From Thermoflexales bacterium (GTDB lineage: Bacteria; Chloroflexota; Anaerolineae; B4-G1): 7,160 nt of DNA. The notes under the pieces were generated by a model. That model saw only the letters and a list, made by a program, of their open reading frames with translations, did no database searches and had not been told where the DNA came from. The stretch's first letter is position 1, and the number at the start of each line of letters is the position of its first letter. This document shows positions 5,243-7,160 of this stretch, piece by piece. The position numbers were made by a program, and so were the translations under genes. The DNA lies in the NCBI GenBank assembly GCA_007118795.1, contig SKQX01000232.1, positions 1 through 7,160 of the forward strand, read 5' to 3'.

Positions 5243-5536
5243 GTGTACGAAAGCATCGAGGAACTGCCGGACACCGTCAGTGACGTACTACCCCAGGAAG
5301 CGCAAGAGATCTACTTGGAGGCCTACAACCGATCTTGGGAGACATATGACAAGGACAGGGAGAGTGGTATGTCCCGCGAGGCGGTCGCAAACCGCGATGG
5401 CTGGACGGCGGTCAAGCGGGAGTTCACCAAGGACGACGAGAGCGGTAAGTGGTATCCCGCCGGAGAGGCACCCGAACGGGAGGACGAAGCGGAGGAGAAC
5501 CTGCTCGGGGGGATCGAGTTTGACGACGTAGTCTAG
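5243..5536 (+). CDS. ChaB family protein
   Basis: A 97-residue cytoplasmic protein of the ChaB family, named after the E. coli regulator linked to the cation antiporter ChaA. The N-terminal core is diagnostic: ELPDTVSDVLPQEAQEIYLE (7-26), then AYNRSWETY (27-35), and SREAVANRDGWTAVKREF (44-61), corresponding to the family's VAxxxAWxAVKxxY segment. The C-terminal third (about 73-97) is a very acidic tail not needed by the core, making it somewhat longer than E. coli ChaB (76 residues). No chaA antiporter gene is visible in this window, so a cation-transport role cannot be claimed. In many genomes ChaB-like proteins sit with general stress genes, which fits the neighbours here. The start codon is GTG with a very strong ribosome binding site. 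Confidence 0.88.
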   Translation: MYESIEELPDTVSDVLPQEAQEIYLEAYNRSWETYDKDRESGMSREAVANRDGWTAVKREFTKDDESGKWYPAGEAPEREDEAEENLLGGIEFDDVV

Positions 5537-5544
5537 CCGGAGCC

Positions 5545-5568
5545 GGCCCTCACGCCCGGTCCAGGGCC
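5545..5568 (+). other. Hairpin just after the chaB-like gene
   Basis: GGCCCT (5545-5550) pairs with AGGGCC (5563-5568), a 6-bp stem with a 12-nt loop that begins 9 bp after the stop codon. No T-tract follows. It could mark the transcript end of the chaB-like gene, but this is weak. The rest of the 191-bp gap to the next start shows no clear element. Confidence 0.3.
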
Positions 5569-5715
5569 AAGTGCCCATTCCGGCTGGGCTGAGTGCTGAA
5601 CGCTGTCCCGGCGCACAGACTCCCAGGGTCACGATAGGTCGATGTGCCAAGACAGGTCGAGTTGGCTGGCCGGTGTGTTGCCGTGCGTCGGGACAGGTAC
5701 TGGATCGCTACAGAT

Positions 5716-5725
5716 GGGGGAGGGA
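5716..5725 (+). promoter_or_regulatory. Purine-rich ribosome binding site deciding the start
   Basis: GGGGGAGGGA lies directly before ATG 5728. The open frame extends upstream to GTG 5644, but the added 28 residues do not match the family, whose members begin at a strand like KSVFALFLEYEDCEAA. ATG 5728 is therefore preferred. Confidence 0.65.
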
Positions 5726-5727
5726 AG

Positions 5728-6216
5728 ATGAAGTCAGTTTTCGCGCTGTTCTTGGAGTACGAGGACTGCGAGGCCGCGTTCGATGAGATGGTGGGCCAGG
5801 GATTCGATGAACAGGAGATCAATGTGATCACCAAGGAGGAGGTCGCCAAGACGCATGTGGACGTGGATCTGGAACGCGTCCACGTCAAAGCGACGGACGA
5901 ACTGGGTTCGGAGTCCACTGGTCTGGACATACTGCTGGGTACCCAGCAACCGGTCAAGCTCGGTGAGGTGGGCCGCGTGTACGCTGCCGGCGATATGGCG
6001 ACCATTGTCGCAAAGACTGCGGCTGCAGACGGAAAGGGGCTGAGGGAAACCTTGCCTGACTTCGACGTGTCGGCGTCAGCGTCGGATGCATACGTAGACG
6101 GGTTAGTCAACGATGGCATCCTGCTGTGGATTCGCGCCGCCGACGACCGGGTCTCGGAAGTCGCGAATGTCCTTCGTACACACAATGGGGTGCGCGTCTC
6201 CGGTTACGGAGGCTAA
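5728..6216 (+). CDS. General stress protein 17M/YflT-like protein
   Basis: A 162-residue soluble protein. The N-terminal strand-helix-strand (SVFALFLEYEDCEAAFDEMVGQGF split over residues 3-26, then INVIT 31-35) matches the YflT/general stress protein 17M pattern, in which a small ferredoxin-like unit senses or scaffolds an unknown ligand. A middle segment (about 65-105) contains TQQPVKLGEVGRVYAAGDMA (72-91), which looks conserved in longer members. The C-terminal unit has AYVDGLVNDGILLWIRAADD (121-140) and VANVLRTHNGVRVSGY (145-160), the usual second half in which a Gly-rich strand precedes a regular helix. Molecular function is unknown in the family; members are induced by heat, salt and other stresses in Bacillus. 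The DUF2267 gene begins 21 bp downstream, so the two are probably co-transcribed. Confidence 0.65.
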   Translation: MKSVFALFLEYEDCEAAFDEMVGQGFDEQEINVITKEEVAKTHVDVDLERVHVKATDELGSESTGLDILLGTQQPVKLGEVGRVYAAGDMATIVAKTAAADGKGLRETLPDFDVSASASDAYVDGLVNDGILLWIRAADDRVSEVANVLRTHNGVRVSGYGG

Positions 6217-6224
6217 GAAGCGTT

Positions 6225-6233
6225 AAAGGAGGG
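6225..6233 (+). promoter_or_regulatory. Ribosome binding site of the DUF2267 gene
   Basis: AAAGGAGGG, with the GGAGG core ending 5 nt before ATG 6238, sits wholly inside the 21-bp gap after the upstream stop codon. This suggests independent strong translation from a shared transcript. Confidence 0.75.
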
Positions 6234-6237
6234 ATCT

Positions 6238-6663
6238 ATGCGCTATCACGAGCTAGTACGCCGGGTTCAAGAGGAGGGTGGATTCGCCTCGCCAGATGAG
6301 GCGATGACGGCGATTCGAGCCACTCTGTCAGCCCTGGGTGAGTGCCTGTACCGGACCGAACGGCGGCATCTTGCCTCCCAGCTGCCCCAGGAGGCGAAGG
6401 GTTTACTGCACGAATATGTCGACTCGGAGGTCAGGCGGCCCCCGGCACGCTGTCTCACGTTGCAGGAGTTCTACGACCGCGTAGGGGCCCGAGCTAACGT
6501 CACGCGGACTCGGGCTATGGAGAAGGCCAGGGCGGTGGCGGGCGTTCTGGAGGACGTCCTCCCAGCTGGGGAGTGGAGACACATTGTCGAGGAGATGCCC
6601 AAAGAGTACCGCGAGCTGTTAGGACAGGAGACCTCCGGGCCAGCGGAACCCCAGCGGTTCTGA
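6238..6663 (+). CDS. DUF2267 family protein
   Basis: A 141-residue helical cytoplasmic protein of the DUF2267 family, whose function is unknown. It shows the family's two similar halves. The first (about 4-60) has FASPDEAMTAIRATLSALGE (16-35), then LASQLPQEAKGLLHEY (45-60). The second (about 72-130) has CLTLQEFYDRVGARANV (72-88), AMEKARAVAGVLEDVLPAGE (93-112) and HIVEEMPKEYRELLG (115-129). In both halves an (A/I)xxxLP or xxMP segment precedes a helix ending in LL, which supports an internal duplication. DUF2267 proteins are often found with other stress genes, consistent with the YflT-like gene 21 bp upstream. The C-terminal ten residues are not part of the family core. Start ATG 6238 is well supported by its ribosome binding site. 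Confidence 0.87.
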   Translation: MRYHELVRRVQEEGGFASPDEAMTAIRATLSALGECLYRTERRHLASQLPQEAKGLLHEYVDSEVRRPPARCLTLQEFYDRVGARANVTRTRAMEKARAVAGVLEDVLPAGEWRHIVEEMPKEYRELLGQETSGPAEPQRF

Positions 6664-6715
6664 GTTGCATGATTGTTCACAGCGAGCAGTGCTATGAATG
6701 GAAGAAACTCGCGTA

Positions 6716-6721
6716 TTGACA
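6716..6721 (+). promoter_or_regulatory. Perfect -35 hexamer TTGACA without a good -10
   Basis: TTGACA at 6716-6721 lies 168 bp before the glycosylase start in a less GC-rich stretch. The best AT-rich hexamer downstream, AGTAAA at 6742-6747, is 20 bp away and a poor -10 match. A promoter here is possible but not well supported. Confidence 0.2.
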
Positions 6722-6758
6722 CTGTCTCTCAGAGGTAGCGCAGTAAACACAGCCGATG

Positions 6759-6785
6759 GGGCCACGAGAGAACCCTTTCGTGCCC
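6759..6785 (+). other. Hairpin between DUF2267 and the glycosylase gene
   Basis: CACGAGAG (6763-6770) pairs with CTTTCGTG (6775-6782) over 8 bp with one G-U pair and a tetraloop AACC. After a bulged C the stem extends by GGG/CCC (6759-6761 with 6783-6785). There is no T-tract downstream. It may terminate the upstream pair of genes or lie in the glycosylase leader. Confidence 0.4.
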
Positions 6786-6888
6786 GGTGGGGCTCAGGGC
6801 TCGTCGCCTTCTGCGGCCGAATGGTGAGTCGTGGCGTCTGACGTCAGGTTATCGTATTGGGATGACAGGCTGAACACAGAGGTACTCC

Positions 6889-7160
6889 ATGCCCGAGCTG
6901 CCAGATGTCGAGACAATGAGGAGATACCTGGAGTCGACCTCGCTCTACCAGGAGATCGCGGCGGTGAACGTCGAGGACCGTCAGGTGGTCTCAGATCTGT
7001 CAGCGGAGAAGTTGACCAAAAGGCTGATGGGGCGGTCCTTCGTCTCTACCGAGCGTCATGGCAAGTATCTGTTCGTGATGCTCGATCAGCCCGAAGAGGG
7101 TGTACTTGTGCTCCACTTCGGCGTGACGGGGGGACTGAGGTATTTTTGCGATAGATGCGA
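6889..7160 (+). CDS. Fpg/Nei family DNA glycosylase, N-terminal part (3' truncated by window)
   Basis: Ninety codons of an open gene that runs off the window. It begins MPELPDVETMRRYL, the invariant start of formamidopyrimidine-DNA glycosylase/endonuclease VIII enzymes. After Met removal, Pro is the Schiff-base nucleophile and Glu3 the second catalytic residue, which fixes the ATG at 6889. HGKYLF (57-62) provides the catalytic beta-hairpin lysine (Lys59). HFGVTGGLRY (76-85) corresponds to HLGMSG in E. coli Fpg. Val79 stands where Fpg usually has the Met that helps fill the gap left by the flipped base, so this looks like a divergent member. The C-terminal helix-two-turn-helix and zinc finger lie beyond the window, so Fpg cannot be separated from Nei. 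The role is base excision repair of oxidised DNA bases. A weak AGAGGT ribosome binding site lies at 6878-6883. Confidence 0.88.
   Translation, partial: MPELPDVETMRRYLESTSLYQEIAAVNVEDRQVVSDLSAEKLTKRLMGRSFVSTERHGKYLFVMLDQPEEGVLVLHFGVTGGLRYFCDRC

Noticed and set aside
5550..6185. 211-residue minus-strand ORF opposite the YflT-like gene
   Set aside because: Ser/Thr-rich antisense product with no recognisable motif; the plus-strand protein matches a family.
6831..7154. 107-residue plus-strand ORF at the right end
   Set aside because: Overlaps the glycosylase in another frame; the glycosylase frame carries the catalytic PELPDVE start and Lys motif.

Overview
The window reads as a fragment of a GC-rich bacterial chromosome, most likely from Chloroflexota or a similar environmental lineage. 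This is inferred from the Thr/Pro linker followed by a GerMN domain in a lipoprotein, a secreted DNRLRE protein with Ig/FN3-like domains that ends in a WVPLV-type tail, strong AGGAGG ribosome binding sites, and the stress-protein families present. All nine supported genes, plus the tail of a tenth, lie on the + strand. There is no sign of a mobile element, CRISPR array, tRNA or rRNA. The large minus-strand ORFs are antisense shadows of GC-rich genes.

Left part (1-2248): the C-terminal tail of an unidentified gene is followed by a DUF1931 protein, which is a bacterial double histone fold. Two different paralogous phosphoribosyltransferase-domain proteins follow. The first has a Met in its PRPP loop where Thr is usual; the second has the canonical loop.

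Middle part (2335-4990): two exported proteins. The first is a lipoprotein with two tandem copies of a roughly 90-residue beta-rich module and a C-terminal GerMN domain. The second is a secreted protein with one DNRLRE domain, two Ig/FN3-like repeats and a short hydrophobic tail motif.

Right part (5243-7160): a ChaB-family protein, a YflT/general-stress-17M-like protein, a closely linked DUF2267 protein, and the first 90 codons of a divergent Fpg/Nei DNA glycosylase that runs off the end of the window.

The histone-fold protein, ChaB, YflT-like, DUF2267 and glycosylase genes together suggest a stress, nucleoid and DNA-protection neighbourhood. This is a guilt-by-association inference. Only the YflT-like/DUF2267 pair (21 bp apart) is close enough to be confidently co-transcribed. 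The other gaps are 74 to 252 bp, and several contain GC-rich hairpins without T-tracts, which may be attenuating or terminating structures. No gap exceeds 300 bp. I see no convincing new multi-gene system. The most unusual items are the bacterial histone-fold gene, the paralogous PRTase pair, the tandem-module GerMN lipoprotein and the C-terminal WVPLV tail.
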